Assembly: GCA_016788425.1 (NCBI GenBank)
Contig: JAEURQ010000003.1
Span: 279,282 to 343,281, forward strand
DNA from: Chthonomonas sp.
GTDB lineage: Bacteria; Armatimonadota; Fimbriimonadia; Fimbriimonadales; Fimbriimonadaceae
DNA length: 64,000 nucleotides
Reading direction: 5' to 3'
Below, piece after piece: positions 34,970 to 43,379 of this stretch; the stretch's first letter is position 1; each line of letters opens with the position of its first letter. A program made the position numbers and the translations under genes. The notes under the pieces are model-generated. The model was not told the origin of the DNA, made no database searches, and was given only the letters and a program-made list of their open reading frames with translations.

Positions 34970-35593
34970 TCAATCCCATTGTGGAGTATCGGTCGAACGG
35001 TGTACGAAAAGGAGACCAACGCCGCTTTCCACAACCACCGATACGCTCGCGGAAAGCGCGCGGTTGCTGATGCTTTTGAACCCGCCGGGCGCAAACTTCT
35101 GGCCCTCAACGGGCCACTCGGTGCCCAGCATGCTGGCCACGCATTCGGTGAGCGGCAAAAACGAGATTGTCGCCCCCGCCTCGCAAGGGAAGACCGTTCG
35201 CGATCCCGGGCGCAGGATGTAACCAAAACCGAGGCGAAGCACCAGCCGAATCGCGAGGTCGCTGGCGGCGCAAGCCGAGAGCGTGGCCAGCACGTGGTCC
35301 AGCCGATCGCCTTCGGCCCCCAGGATGGTCACTTCGGTGTGGCCCAGGAATTTGGCCGCGGCCAGAGCCTTTTCGCAGTCAGTCGTTTCTTGGTCGCCGT
35401 CGGTGGTCAGGTGCGGTCGCCACGCTTCGCTGATCGAGTCGCCGTCGCCCACAACCAGGTCCGCCGCGCGCTCCGCGGCAAGGCGATTTGCGCCGCCATC
35501 GGCGGCGATTATGTGGTCCGCCGACCTGACCCATTGGTCAGCCTCGGTTTGTCCATGGTCATCTCCACCCAACAAAATTAAATTTCGCGACAT
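34970..35593 (-). CDS. thiN: Thiamine pyrophosphokinase
   Basis: This enzyme makes thiamine diphosphate from thiamine and ATP. The catalytic-domain motifs are ADHIIAADGGANRL, DLVVGDGDSI and the acidic QETTDCEKAL. A later TILGAEGDRLDHVLATL fits the family. The start at 35593 gives 207 aa, the usual size. A longer frame upstream runs into the dnaA regulatory region and has no family similarity. No TPP riboswitch is seen. The gene is divergent from dnaA and may be followed by the FHA gene 48 nt downstream. Confidence 0.92.
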   Translation of the reverse strand: MSRNLILLGGDDHGQTEADQWVRSADHIIAADGGANRLAAERAADLVVGDGDSISEAWRPHLTTDGDQETTDCEKALAAAKFLGHTEVTILGAEGDRLDHVLATLSACAASDLAIRLVLRLGFGYILRPGSRTVFPCEAGATISFLPLTECVASMLGTEWPVEGQKFAPGGFKSISNRALSASVSVVVESGVGLLFVHRSTDTPQWD

Positions 35594-35649
35594 TTGCAGA
35601 ATTCCACCGAGTTTTCCACCGTTCCCCAGGTTCAAACCGAGCCTTTGAT

Positions 35650-35658
35650 TGTGGATAA
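35650..35658 (-). promoter_or_regulatory. DnaA box (perfect TTATCCACA on the - strand)
   Basis: TGTGGATAA on the + strand is an exact DnaA box, 153 nt upstream of dnaA. Weaker relatives (TTTTCCACC at 35612-35620 and AATTCCACC at 35600-35608) are nearby, next to an A/T-rich run. This suits autoregulation of dnaA or part of an origin. Confidence 0.75.
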
Positions 35659-35670
35659 GACTTTTTTTAT

Positions 35671-35688
35671 ACCCCCTTGACAGGGGGT
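35671..35688. promoter_or_regulatory. 18-bp perfect palindrome upstream of dnaA
   Basis: ACCCCCT-TGAC-AGGGGGT, a perfect inverted repeat with TTGACA at its centre. It is not followed by T residues in either direction, so it is not a terminator. An operator overlapping a -35 element is possible, but no -10 is found at the right distance. Confidence 0.45.
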
Positions 35689-35810
35689 TGCCATTGGTCC
35701 CAAAACTACATCCTATCTTCGCCCCGGGGTCTCGGGATCGCGCATAATTGCGGGTGTTCTCGGGACCTTGGGGGATGGGGCGGAGATGATGCATTTCTGT
35801 TGGGTTTTTT

Positions 35811-37190
35811 ATGGCAAATCAATTGGTGTTTGATAAGTTCAACGAGCTAGAGCTCGCCAAGACCGCATGGACCAATGCCCTCGTGCGCTTTGAGGGTGAG
35901 GTCAACCCGGCCCAAATGAACCGGTTCCTCCGCCGCATGACCGTGGTTGAGTTCGAGAACAGCAACGTCGTCTTCAGCGCCCCCGGCCAGTTTATTTGGG
36001 AATGGCTCCGCGAGCGTTTTAGCAAGCGCGTGCAAGAAGTGCTCAGCGAAGAGATGGGCCGCGCCGTGACGATTCAGGTGCGAGTTCGCCCGCAAGAAAA
36101 AGCGCCGACCTCCGCCGAACAAGCATTCGCGGTGGTGACCCCCAAGAACGATGCCGCTGCCGACGGGTTCCGACCCAACGAAAAGTATCGCTTTGACACG
36201 TTTATCGTGGGCAATTCCAACCGTTATGCGGTCGCCGGGGCCAAGGCCGTTTGCCTGGAGCCCGCCACCAAGTACAACCCGCTCTTCATCTATGGCGCGC
36301 CGGGCCTCGGCAAAACCCACTTGATGCACGCCATTGCCCATGAACTCCGCCGCACCAATCCGGCCGCGACGATCACCTACATCACCGCGCAGGCGTTCAC
36401 CGAACAGTTTGTCAACGCGCTGCAAACCAATCGCATTGACCAATTCCGCCGCGCGCAGCGCAAGTCGGAAATCTGGCTCGTGGACGATATCCAGTTTATT
36501 TCCAGCAAGGATCGCACCGGCGAAGAGGTGTTCCACACGTTCAACGTGCTGCAAGAAATCGGCAAGCAGATCGTGATCTGCGCCGACCGCCCGCCGCGCG
36601 AACTGTACGGCATGGAAGAGCGACTCAAGTCGCGCTTTGAATCGGGCCTCGTCGTTGATATTCAAACGCCGGACACTGAAACCAAGAGCGCGATTTTGCT
36701 GAGCAAGGCCCAGCAGGAGCAAGTCGCCGTCACGACCGAAGTCGCGCTGCACCTGGCCAGCTCGGTCCCGGGCAGCATCCGCGCCCTCGAAGGTGCGCTA
36801 CACCGCGTGCTCGCTCTCGCTAGTTTGGAAAAGCGCGAGATCACCTTGGACTTTGTGCAAGAAGTGATCGAAAAGTACTACCAAGATAAGGCGGCCAGCA
36901 AGCCGAGTTTCCGCAGTATCGTGGACGCGGTGAGCAAGTACTACAACATCGAGCAAAGCGAAATTCTCGGCATCAGCCGCAAGGCGCCCATCGCGCATGC
37001 TCGTCACGTCGCGGTGTTCCTGACTCGCGAGATTAGCGGCGATTCGTGGAAGCACATCGGCGCGCAGTTCGGCGATCGGGACCACACGTCGATGATGCAC
37101 GGCTACCAAAAGATCAGCGAATTGAAGAACAAGGACCGCGATTTGCAACAAGCGGTGGACACGTTGCTGCGCGATCTCTACCCGCAATAA
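35811..37190 (+). CDS. dnaA: Chromosomal replication initiator DnaA
   Basis: DnaA binds DnaA boxes and opens the origin. The four-domain layout is visible. Domain I is at ~1-90 with a short linker. The AAA+ domain has Walker A GAPGLGKTHLMHAIAHEL near residue 160 and Walker B IWLVDDIQFI near 225. The C-terminal DNA-binding domain has the signature FGDRDHTSMMHGYQKI. The 459 aa length is normal. No ribosome site is obvious before the ATG. The following gene is a TPR protein, not dnaN, which departs from the common dnaA-dnaN order. Confidence 0.97.
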   Translation: MANQLVFDKFNELELAKTAWTNALVRFEGEVNPAQMNRFLRRMTVVEFENSNVVFSAPGQFIWEWLRERFSKRVQEVLSEEMGRAVTIQVRVRPQEKAPTSAEQAFAVVTPKNDAAADGFRPNEKYRFDTFIVGNSNRYAVAGAKAVCLEPATKYNPLFIYGAPGLGKTHLMHAIAHELRRTNPAATITYITAQAFTEQFVNALQTNRIDQFRRAQRKSEIWLVDDIQFISSKDRTGEEVFHTFNVLQEIGKQIVICADRPPRELYGMEERLKSRFESGLVVDIQTPDTETKSAILLSKAQQEQVAVTTEVALHLASSVPGSIRALEGALHRVLALASLEKREITLDFVQEVIEKYYQDKAASKPSFRSIVDAVSKYYNIEQSEILGISRKAPIAHARHVAVFLTREISGDSWKHIGAQFGDRDHTSMMHGYQKISELKNKDRDLQQAVDTLLRDLYPQ

Positions 37191-37213
37191 AGAAGGTTTC
37201 GGGGCTGGCGCGG

Positions 37214-37219
37214 TACACT
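37214..37219 (+). promoter_or_regulatory. -10 element (TACACT) of a leaderless TPR-gene transcript
   Basis: TACACT ends 6 nt before GTG 37226. A GAGGG sits only one base from the GTG, too close to act as a ribosome site. Confidence 0.55.
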
Positions 37220-37225
37220 GAGGGC

Positions 37226-39073
37226 GTGATTTCAATTGCTGTCCTCCCGTTCAACGCCGGCCCTAATTCGCGTCCTACACTCGCGCGTCAGCTCGCCGCG
37301 TACATCGCGGAGATCGTTCGTGTGCAGACCGGAGCCGAAGTCAATTCGGTCAACTATCTCGTGCGACTTGACGAGAGTCCCAACCCGCGCCTGGCGAATG
37401 TCAACGCCAGCGAAACCCTGAACGAGTACGAAATGATCGGACAGCTGTTCGATCAAGCCGAAGTGGGTGGCGCCGTTGACGGCCTGCTTATCGAAAACGG
37501 CGACAACGATTACACGCTCACGATTCGGCATTTTGCCAAGGGCAACCAGGAGGCCGTAAGCGAAAGCGAGTACGCCCTCACGCCGTTCACCATCCTGCCG
37601 AGCCTGCGCGAAGCCATCACGAAGTTGGCCAAGTTCGCCGAGGCGGACCTGGAAGACAAGCCGGACAGCGAGTTCTTTGGAACCGAGAACGGCCTCGCCT
37701 TCATGAAGTTCCTTGAAGGATTCGACGCGCCGACCTACATTGACAAGACTCAAGGTCGCGTGGCGGAAGCCTTTACGCCCGAACCGTCCTTCGCCACGCT
37801 CCTGGAATCGGCCGAACTGGACAAGGATTGGGAAGCCCCGTTCATCGCCATTTTGCAACTGGCTCGCATGTGCGTCCAAAGTCAAATCGGCTCGGCGGAA
37901 ATGGTCGAGTCGGCTCTGCAGAAGCTCCTGGAAATCGCGCCGGACGACGAGCGCGCCATGGTCGTGCTCGCCGAACTCTATCAAGCCATTGGCAATTTCC
38001 AAGGTGCCAACGACGTGCTGGAAAAGGCGGTTAAGAACAACGAAACCGAACCCGCGCTGTACACCCGGCTGGGTCTGGCGCAGGCGGGCATGGGCATGCC
38101 GGTGAACGCCGAACGCAACTTCCGCAAGGCTCTGGAGCTTGAAGGCAACGATAAGCCGAGCGCCGACTTCCTGGCCAACGTGCTGCAGGAAACCGGTCGC
38201 GGTCACGAAGTTGCCGGCCTCTACCAAACGCTGATTGACCTGGACGGCCAAAACGCCGCCGCCTGGGTGAAGATGGCGCAGGCGCACTTTGGGAACCAAA
38301 ACGAAGCCGCCGGTTTGGAGACCTTTGAAAAGGCCCTTTCGACGGTGACGGAGAACCTGCCGATCAAGCGCTTCTATGCGCCGGTCCTCGCGCAAAAGGG
38401 CGAGTTCGACCGCGCGATGGACTTTTACGAAGATGCGCTGGACGAGGCTCCGGCCGACGCTCAACTGAACATTGAGTACGCGCAGACGCTCATGGGAGCC
38501 GGTCGCCAATTTGAAGTGCCGAAGATTCTGCGCGACGTGCTGAATCTGCCGGTGGACCAAAACACCCGCGCGAACCTGCTTGCGTGGCTGCTGGAGCTTG
38601 AACAACCCAAGCGCGTGGAGGCCGTGGGCAACGCCCAGCAAAAGCTTGAAGCCGAAGATTACGTCGGCGCGCTGCGCGACCTGCGTCCGATGAAGAACTG
38701 GCTGGCCGATTACTGGAAGATGTGGGCCCTCCTGGCCGCCGCACTCAACCGCACCGGCGAGCACGAAGAAGCCGAAGAAACCGCCAAGCGCCTCATCGAG
38801 CTCTTCCCAGGCTGCGAAATGGCGTACACCGAACTCGCCACTGCGCTGGGTAACCAAGGCAAGGACGAGGAGTGCTACCACGCCATGCGGTTTGGCCTCA
38901 GCAACTGCCCGGGCTCGATTCCGATTGGCCTGAACCTTGGTTTGGCCGCTCGCCGAGTCGGCCAAGACGAGGAAGCCAATGCCATCGCTCGCGGCATCCG
39001 CGAAGCACTCGGCACCAGCCAACCCGAAATCGAGCCGATTCTGGCCGAAATCGAAGGCAACAGCATCGTCTAA
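37226..39073 (+). CDS. Tetratricopeptide-repeat protein (615 aa)
   Basis: The GTG at 37226 is taken as start; sequence further upstream in this frame belongs to dnaA in another frame. The first ~150 residues (VISIAVLPFNAGPNSRPTLA) resemble a beta/alpha domain that precedes TPRs in some bacterial proteins. From ~residue 220 the chain is helical TPR: AMVVLAELYQAIGNFQGAND, YTRLGLAQAGMGMPVNAE and WVKMAQAHFGNQNEAAG. No signal peptide is present, so it should be cytoplasmic. Partners are unknown. It is followed by plsC after 9 nt. Confidence 0.8.
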   Translation: MISIAVLPFNAGPNSRPTLARQLAAYIAEIVRVQTGAEVNSVNYLVRLDESPNPRLANVNASETLNEYEMIGQLFDQAEVGGAVDGLLIENGDNDYTLTIRHFAKGNQEAVSESEYALTPFTILPSLREAITKLAKFAEADLEDKPDSEFFGTENGLAFMKFLEGFDAPTYIDKTQGRVAEAFTPEPSFATLLESAELDKDWEAPFIAILQLARMCVQSQIGSAEMVESALQKLLEIAPDDERAMVVLAELYQAIGNFQGANDVLEKAVKNNETEPALYTRLGLAQAGMGMPVNAERNFRKALELEGNDKPSADFLANVLQETGRGHEVAGLYQTLIDLDGQNAAAWVKMAQAHFGNQNEAAGLETFEKALSTVTENLPIKRFYAPVLAQKGEFDRAMDFYEDALDEAPADAQLNIEYAQTLMGAGRQFEVPKILRDVLNLPVDQNTRANLLAWLLELEQPKRVEAVGNAQQKLEAEDYVGALRDLRPMKNWLADYWKMWALLAAALNRTGEHEEAEETAKRLIELFPGCEMAYTELATALGNQGKDEECYHAMRFGLSNCPGSIPIGLNLGLAARRVGQDEEANAIARGIREALGTSQPEIEPILAEIEGNSIV

Positions 39074-39082
39074 CGAGTCAAC

Positions 39083-39826
39083 ATGAAACCAGATCGGGGG
39101 CGGCTTTGGTACCGGTTTATCCGGGGCGTAGCCGCCCTTTTCTTCCGCGTGATCGGCGGCCCCCGCGTGCTTCACGGCGATCGCGTGCCGATGAACGGGC
39201 CGGTGCTGATGGCCCCGATTCATATGAGCTTTTTGGATCCGCCATTGATGGCCGTGGCCACACGGCGCGGCCTCAGTTTTATGGCCAAAGAAGAGCTGTT
39301 CCGCGGTCCGCTGGGCAAGCTCATCTCGAGTCTGGAGTCCTTCCCGGTCCGACGCGGCGAAGGCGATTCCGAAGCGATTAAGGAAGCTGTCCGCCGGCTT
39401 TCGGTGGGGCGAGCCGTGCTCGTGTTTCCGGAGGGTACGCGGGGTCGCGGCGATGTGATGGGACCGATCAGCTCGGGCATCGCGATGTTCGCCCGCCGCT
39501 CCGAAGCAGTTGTGGTTCCGTGCGGCATTCTCGGCACGGAGAGGGCGTGGGGCAAAGGGCAAAAGCTGCGCCGTGCAAAGCTCACGGTGTGCTTTGGTCA
39601 ACCGTTTACCTATTCCGAGATCGCGACTGGCGCAAACGAAAAAGAGAACCGCGAACTCTTTGCGCAGGAGCTTGCGGCTCGCATCGCCGCGGCGTGCCAG
39701 GAAGCGGGATTGAAGGTCGCGGTGAACCCCGCGAACCTACCGCAGACTAAAACCGAAGTTCAAACTGAAGCGACGTGCTCCCCCGACGGAACACCCATTG
39801 CGTCTTCAGCCGATCGCGGAGTTTGA
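39083..39826 (+). CDS. plsC: 1-acyl-sn-glycerol-3-phosphate acyltransferase
   Basis: PlsC acylates lysophosphatidate to phosphatidate in membrane lipid synthesis. The H(x)4D catalytic motif is HMSFLD. FPEGTRGRGD is the substrate-binding motif, and FPVRRGEGD lies between them. A hydrophobic start (RGVAALFFRVIGG) probably anchors it to the membrane. The 247 aa length is normal. The last ~25 residues (TEVQTEATCSPDGTP) are not conserved. They lie over the end of the convergent barrel-protein gene, an 80-bp overlap. Confidence 0.9.
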   Translation: MKPDRGRLWYRFIRGVAALFFRVIGGPRVLHGDRVPMNGPVLMAPIHMSFLDPPLMAVATRRGLSFMAKEELFRGPLGKLISSLESFPVRRGEGDSEAIKEAVRRLSVGRAVLVFPEGTRGRGDVMGPISSGIAMFARRSEAVVVPCGILGTERAWGKGQKLRRAKLTVCFGQPFTYSEIATGANEKENRELFAQELAARIAAACQEAGLKVAVNPANLPQTKTEVQTEATCSPDGTPIASSADRGV

Positions 39827-40340
39827 CCTCGATTCCGGCGGCAATCTCGCTGGTGTCGTACTCCGTGATCATCGCAAACTCGTTGGTCGCCGGGAGCTTC
39901 AGGCCCATAAACAATCCAGCTAAGCGGCCGCTGCCGCCACCCAAGGTGAGCTGCACCGGTGAAGTAGCATTGCGCTCGCCGTACTGATTGAATTCGAACG
40001 TGAACACGCCGTAGGCTGAGCGCCCGTGGAATTGGTTGCCGACTTGCTCGATGCCCACCATGATGCCGGGAATCCGGTCGGCAAGACTGGGTAGGAGTTG
40101 CAAAGCGGCGCTCCCATCTAAGCGGCCATCGAACCACTCTCCGCGCAGTTCCATGGTGCTCGCGTAACCGGTGGCCAGGCTGAATCGCGACTTGCCGCGC
40201 AACGATTGCGCGGTGCTGCTGCGAAACGAGAATTGACGGTCGGGCACGCGCAGGCCGGTCGGAATTGTTATCAGCTCATCAGCGAAGACAAGACCTACCG
40301 CCGCGCAAACTCCCAGCACAAAAACCGACCGCAAAACCAT
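39747..40340 (-). CDS. Probable outer-membrane beta-barrel protein
   Basis: A signal peptide ending near GLVFA-DE is followed by ~175 residues of alternating strands, with repeated Gly-Phe/Tyr patterns (SRFSLATGYAS, NEFAMITEYDT, GIEVKLRDRLKTQWVF). The C-terminal residue is Phe (LQFELRF), typical of barrels inserted by the Bam complex. The EYDT segment resembles YjbH-like barrels. The start at ATG 40340 is chosen because CATAAT lies 7 nt before it and the signal peptide begins there; ATG 40346 and 40349 are alternatives. Function is unknown. Confidence 0.6.
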   Translation of the reverse strand: MVLRSVFVLGVCAAVGLVFADELITIPTGLRVPDRQFSFRSSTAQSLRGKSRFSLATGYASTMELRGEWFDGRLDGSAALQLLPSLADRIPGIMVGIEQVGNQFHGRSAYGVFTFEFNQYGERNATSPVQLTLGGGSGRLAGLFMGLKLPATNEFAMITEYDTSEIAAGIEVKLRDRLKTQWVFRRGSTSLQFELRF

Positions 40341-40466
40341 TTCCATCATTATGGCGCGAGGTTCAACATCACCAAAAATTGCGGAAAATACGCACATTGT
40401 TGCCAATGGGTGAACATGTTGGGTCGGTTGCCGTCAGAGTCGGTGGAAGTTTCATTGGAGAAACCT

Positions 40467-40994
40467 ATGAAGAAGATTATTACTGTCAGTCTCGTCGCCA
40501 TCAGCGCGCTCGTTTTCGCCCAGCAAGGGGGTCCGGCTCCGGTCGCGGCAACCCATGGTCGCGGCGTTGCGCAATCGGAAGATGGTCGCCGAGGCGAGTT
40601 TAAGTTTGAGGCGGTGAAGATGATGCGTGAGAACCAAGCTCGCGTTCGTGGGAATGCCGAGTTTACGCAAGTGCGCACCGAAACGGTGCCCGGCGTGAAG
40701 GTCTCGGTTCGAGAAGTTGCGCTCCTGGGCGCACAAGGCAATGTCGCTGAATTCGGCGGCCCGGCCATCATCATCCTGCCCCCGGCCACGGTCGGCGGTC
40801 AACCTCGACGAGTTGAAGGTCGCGCGAATTTCCGCGTGGTCGATCGCGCTCAGCCGAATGGTGGTGCCGACCAAGCCAAAGACCTTTACCGAATTCATTT
40901 CGAAAATCAGAACCAAAGCCTGACTTTCGATTTCCAAGGCGCAGTGCAACGCGGCGACTTGGTGGTTCGTGTCAACAACGGCGGCGGCAACTAA
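40467..40994 (+). CDS. Secreted protein of unknown function
   Basis: GGAG lies 6 nt before ATG 40467, a clear ribosome site. A signal peptide (MKKIITVSLVAISALVFAQQ) is followed by about 155 residues with no recognised domain. A charged segment (GRRGEFKFEAVKMMRENQ) precedes a beta-rich C-terminal half with RVEGRANFRVVDR and NQSLTFDFQGAV. The pattern suggests a small periplasmic or surface beta domain. It is a single gene ending at a long hairpin terminator. Confidence 0.75.
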   Translation: MKKIITVSLVAISALVFAQQGGPAPVAATHGRGVAQSEDGRRGEFKFEAVKMMRENQARVRGNAEFTQVRTETVPGVKVSVREVALLGAQGNVAEFGGPAIIILPPATVGGQPRRVEGRANFRVVDRAQPNGGADQAKDLYRIHFENQNQSLTFDFQGAVQRGDLVVRVNNGGGN

Positions 40995-41015
40995 GCTCAA
41001 CCGAAACTCAACTCA

Positions 41016-41050
41016 AAGCGGGCGGCTCTTTTCGCAAGAGCCGCCCGCTT
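41016..41050. terminator. Long hairpin between convergent genes
   Basis: A 15-bp perfect stem (AAGCGGGCGGCTCTT and its complement) with a 5-nt loop lies between the stops of two convergent genes. The flanking T-run is short, but the stem is strong and symmetrical, so it may act in both directions. Confidence 0.75.
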
Positions 41051-41051
41051 C

Positions 41052-42008
41052 CTATTCGCGGGTGAGGAATCGGTAGGCGCGATCATTGAATCCGCGTAGC
41101 CCCTCGTGGCCGAAGTCGGGGTATATCGCCACTTCGTGCGGGCAAGTGAGCTTGTTGTATGCGGCGAATTGCGTGCTCGGCGGACAGACCGTATCCATGA
41201 GACCGCACCCCGCGAGAACTTCCGCCCGGATTCGACTGGCTAAGAACTGAACGTCAATGTAGCCGAGCGTGCGCCAGAAGCCCTCGACATCCTCGTGCGT
41301 CGGCAGGTACCGCCGCAGGTAGGTGCGGATGTCCTCGTAGGCGCGGGTGGCGAGGTCCATTTCGTACACGCGCTTGTAGTCGCAGAGGTACGGGAAGACG
41401 CTTACGCAGCGCGCGATGCGCGGTTCGAGCGCTGCGCAAACCAAAGCCAGGGCACCGCCTTGCGATCCGCCGATGCAGTGCACACGGGTCGGGTCCACCA
41501 TGGGGTCGGCGAGGGCGATGCGCGCGAGTTGCGCGCAGTCCAGAAAAATTTGCCGAAAGAGCAGGTTGTCGGCCCCGCCGGGCAAGCCTCGCGTGATGTG
41601 GCCGTCGTCGGTGGGCCCGGTCACGCCGCCGATATCTTGGCTGAGGCCGCCCTGGCCGCGGACATCAAGGGCGAACACGGTGAACCCCGCCGCGACCCAC
41701 CGCATCATCTCCGCGAAATCGGGTGCCATCCACTGATAGCCGTGAAACTCGAGCACCGCCGGGCCGGGTTGGGTTTGGCCCTTGGGACGCAAGACCCGGG
41801 CGTGAATCCGCGCGCCGCCCACCCCCGTGAACCAGAGGTCGAGCCATTCGGCGTTCGGCGGCGACTCGCGAGGAGTCCATTCCAACTGGTCGGGTTGGGC
41901 GGCGAGTTCGGCCAGCGCGCGCTCCCAGTATTGGTCAAAGTCGTCGGGGCGAGGGTTGCGCCCGGCATAGGCGCGCAAGTCGTCCAGCGGCATGTCAATC
42001 AGCGGCAT
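41052..42008 (-). CDS. Acetyl esterase of the AXE1/cephalosporin-C deacetylase family
   Basis: 318 aa, alpha/beta hydrolase. The nucleophile Ser is in CIGGSQGGALAL, the acidic residue in CGLMDTVCPPSTQF and the His in YPDFGHEGL. ALDVRGQGGLSQD is the characteristic loop of the family, which removes acetyl groups from xylan oligosaccharides or cephalosporin C. There is no signal peptide, so it acts on imported sugars. The start codon lies 6 nt after TAGAAT. It is divergent from a small membrane protein gene. Confidence 0.9.
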   Translation of the reverse strand: MPLIDMPLDDLRAYAGRNPRPDDFDQYWERALAELAAQPDQLEWTPRESPPNAEWLDLWFTGVGGARIHARVLRPKGQTQPGPAVLEFHGYQWMAPDFAEMMRWVAAGFTVFALDVRGQGGLSQDIGGVTGPTDDGHITRGLPGGADNLLFRQIFLDCAQLARIALADPMVDPTRVHCIGGSQGGALALVCAALEPRIARCVSVFPYLCDYKRVYEMDLATRAYEDIRTYLRRYLPTHEDVEGFWRTLGYIDVQFLASRIRAEVLAGCGLMDTVCPPSTQFAAYNKLTCPHEVAIYPDFGHEGLRGFNDRAYRFLTRE

Positions 42009-42014
42009 GGCTTC

Positions 42015-42020
42015 ATTCTA
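42015..42020 (-). promoter_or_regulatory. -10 element (TAGAAT) of a leaderless esterase transcript
   Basis: TAGAAT lies 6 nt before ATG 42008, and no Shine-Dalgarno is present. The whole divergent intergenic region is 39 bp. Confidence 0.6.
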
Positions 42021-42034
42021 GCCGCTCGCTCGGG

Positions 42035-42040
42035 TACCTT
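42035..42040 (+). promoter_or_regulatory. -10 element (TACCTT) of a leaderless membrane-protein transcript
   Basis: TACCTT lies 7 nt before ATG 42048, with TTCATT 17 nt further upstream as a weak -35. Confidence 0.6.
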
Positions 42041-42047
42041 CAAGGCC

Positions 42048-42413
42048 ATGATCTGGGGCCAGATGACCGCCTGCTTTGTGCTGTGGATTGCCTATGGGCT
42101 TTGGCTCCGGGGTCGGGTGACGCGGCTGGCTCAGTACTGGCAAACGATGCCCGCGACCAAACGGACGATGGTGGCCGGGCTGATGCTCATCGGGGGCTTG
42201 GTGCTTCTTTTTGTGGGCCTCACGTTGGTAGCCGCGTTGCGCCAGCTTACGCCGAACGGGCTTACGCCGGTCGGATTGGTGCTGGTGTTTGCGAGCGGGC
42301 TGGGGTTTACCGACCTGCAAGTGCGGGCGGCTATGGGTTTGGCGGTGGCGACACTCTCGGGGAACCGGGAAACCACCCCTCCCCCTCAACCGTCCAAAGA
42401 TGGTGAAGATTGA
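42048..42413 (+). CDS. Small membrane protein, function unknown
   Basis: 121 aa with three hydrophobic stretches: TACFVLWIAYGLWL, VAGLMLIGGLVLLFVGLTLV and VGLVLVFASGLGF. A proline-rich, polar C-terminal tail follows (TPPPQPSKDGED). No family was recognised. Its stop overlaps the region of the next start, so it is in an operon with the 42415 gene. The start is fixed by the promoter spacing and by the first hydrophobic segment. Confidence 0.65.
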   Translation: MIWGQMTACFVLWIAYGLWLRGRVTRLAQYWQTMPATKRTMVAGLMLIGGLVLLFVGLTLVAALRQLTPNGLTPVGLVLVFASGLGFTDLQVRAAMGLAVATLSGNRETTPPPQPSKDGED

Positions 42414-42414
42414 G

Positions 42415-42999
42415 ATGCTGAAGAAATCTTGGATTTTGTTGCTTGCCACCGCGGCGATTCTGCCTGCGACCGCCGTTGCCCAAAGCGATCAGGGCAAAAA
42501 GTCAGACGAGATTTTGGTGAAGATGCGCCAGGTGGACATGCTTTCCCAGATTCTGCCCGCCGTTTTTACGAGCGAACAACTGAAGAAAATTTTGCCCGTG
42601 ATCGAGCGCTGTCGCAAGACGGTCCGCGAAACCGAGGCGAAGGAGGCGACGGTGCTCGCGGCGTTGGAAGCGTCGCTCGATCGCAGCATCAGCGACGCTC
42701 TCAACAAGAAGCAAATGCCGAAGCCGGATGTGAAGAACAAGATCGCCAACACGATCAAGTTGCTCACCGTGATCCGCGACCAGGTGGCGCAAGACAACGC
42801 ACAAAAGGTTTACGACGTGATGGCTAAGGAACTCAATACCGGGCAGCTCCGAGCGATTTCGAACGCGCTGAACCCCAAGCGAATTGACCCGAAGATCAAC
42901 ACGACCGGCTGGACGCAGGAACGCAAAATCAAGTACTGGGTGCGTGTGGTGTTGCTGGACCCCACCACGTATCCGCTCCTCGTAAAGCTCAGCCGTTAG
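42415..42999 (+). CDS. Exported helical protein, function unknown
   Basis: A signal peptide (LKKSWILLLATAAILPATAVA-QS) precedes about 170 residues predicted from composition to be mostly helical and highly charged (RCRKTVRETEAKEATVLAAL; DVKNKIANTIKLLTVIRDQ). No domain was recognised. ATG 42400 would add five residues. The gene starts directly after the stop of the membrane protein. Its 3' end overlaps the convergent 42996 gene by 4 bp. Confidence 0.7.
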   Translation: MLKKSWILLLATAAILPATAVAQSDQGKKSDEILVKMRQVDMLSQILPAVFTSEQLKKILPVIERCRKTVRETEAKEATVLAALEASLDRSISDALNKKQMPKPDVKNKIANTIKLLTVIRDQVAQDNAQKVYDVMAKELNTGQLRAISNALNPKRIDPKINTTGWTQERKIKYWVRVVLLDPTTYPLLVKLSR

Positions 43000-43328
43000 G
43001 CCTTCTGAAGATCATCTTCGCGAACGAGAAGAACGTAGTTCGGGATGAAGTTCTTCTCTTCGGCGGAGAGTCGCGATCGGCCCTCTTCGCTAGTGCTTTC
43101 GATGAACTTGGCGCGCAGTCGGCGCGTGGCCTCGGCGTGGACGTGGCTGGAGACCTTGCTCAGGCTGTCGAGGTCGATTTTGACCGCGACCTCGGTTTCG
43201 GAGTAGACGCTCTGAACGATGCCGACAAGCCCGCCCATGTGCTCGAAATACGAGTTGCTCAGACGGTCATCCATCGTCGGTTCGCGCTTGACAATCTTAA
43301 CCTTGTCGCCCTCGGTCCACTTCGCCAT
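42996..43328 (-). CDS. Small SH3/KOW-like protein, function unknown
   Basis: 110 aa. It begins MAKWTEGDKVKIVKRE and continues with GGLVGIVQSVYSETEVAVKI, a pattern like a KOW or SH3-type barrel (a 'GD.V.I' strand, a glycine turn, then a hydrophobic strand). Such barrels often bind RNA or ribosomal proteins. The C-terminal half is helical and charged. The start codon lies 6 nt after TAAACT. The fold is inferred from pattern only. Confidence 0.65.
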   Translation of the reverse strand: MAKWTEGDKVKIVKREPTMDDRLSNSYFEHMGGLVGIVQSVYSETEVAVKIDLDSLSKVSSHVHAEATRRLRAKFIESTSEEGRSRLSAEEKNFIPNYVLLVREDDLQKA

Positions 43329-43334
43329 AGAGTT

Positions 43335-43340
43335 AGTTTA
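43335..43340 (-). promoter_or_regulatory. -10 element (TAAACT) of a leaderless transcript
   Basis: TAAACT ends 6 nt before ATG 43328; there is no Shine-Dalgarno in the gap. Confidence 0.6.
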
Positions 43341-43379
43341 CCAGTTTAGGTGAATTCAATCGAACCTGATGAGAGAAAC

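Noticed and set aside
34927-35226. 99-codon antisense-frame ORF inside thiN
   Set aside because: Different frame within an intact thiN; Arg/Ser/Pro-rich shadow.
35671-35710. Promoter with TTGACA inside the palindrome
   Set aside because: No -10-like hexamer lies 15-21 nt downstream, so a promoter is not supported.
37232-39601. Antisense frame of 789 codons opposite the TPR gene and plsC
   Set aside because: The sense strand encodes clear TPR repeats and PlsC motifs; the antisense product is a His/Arg/Gly-rich shadow.
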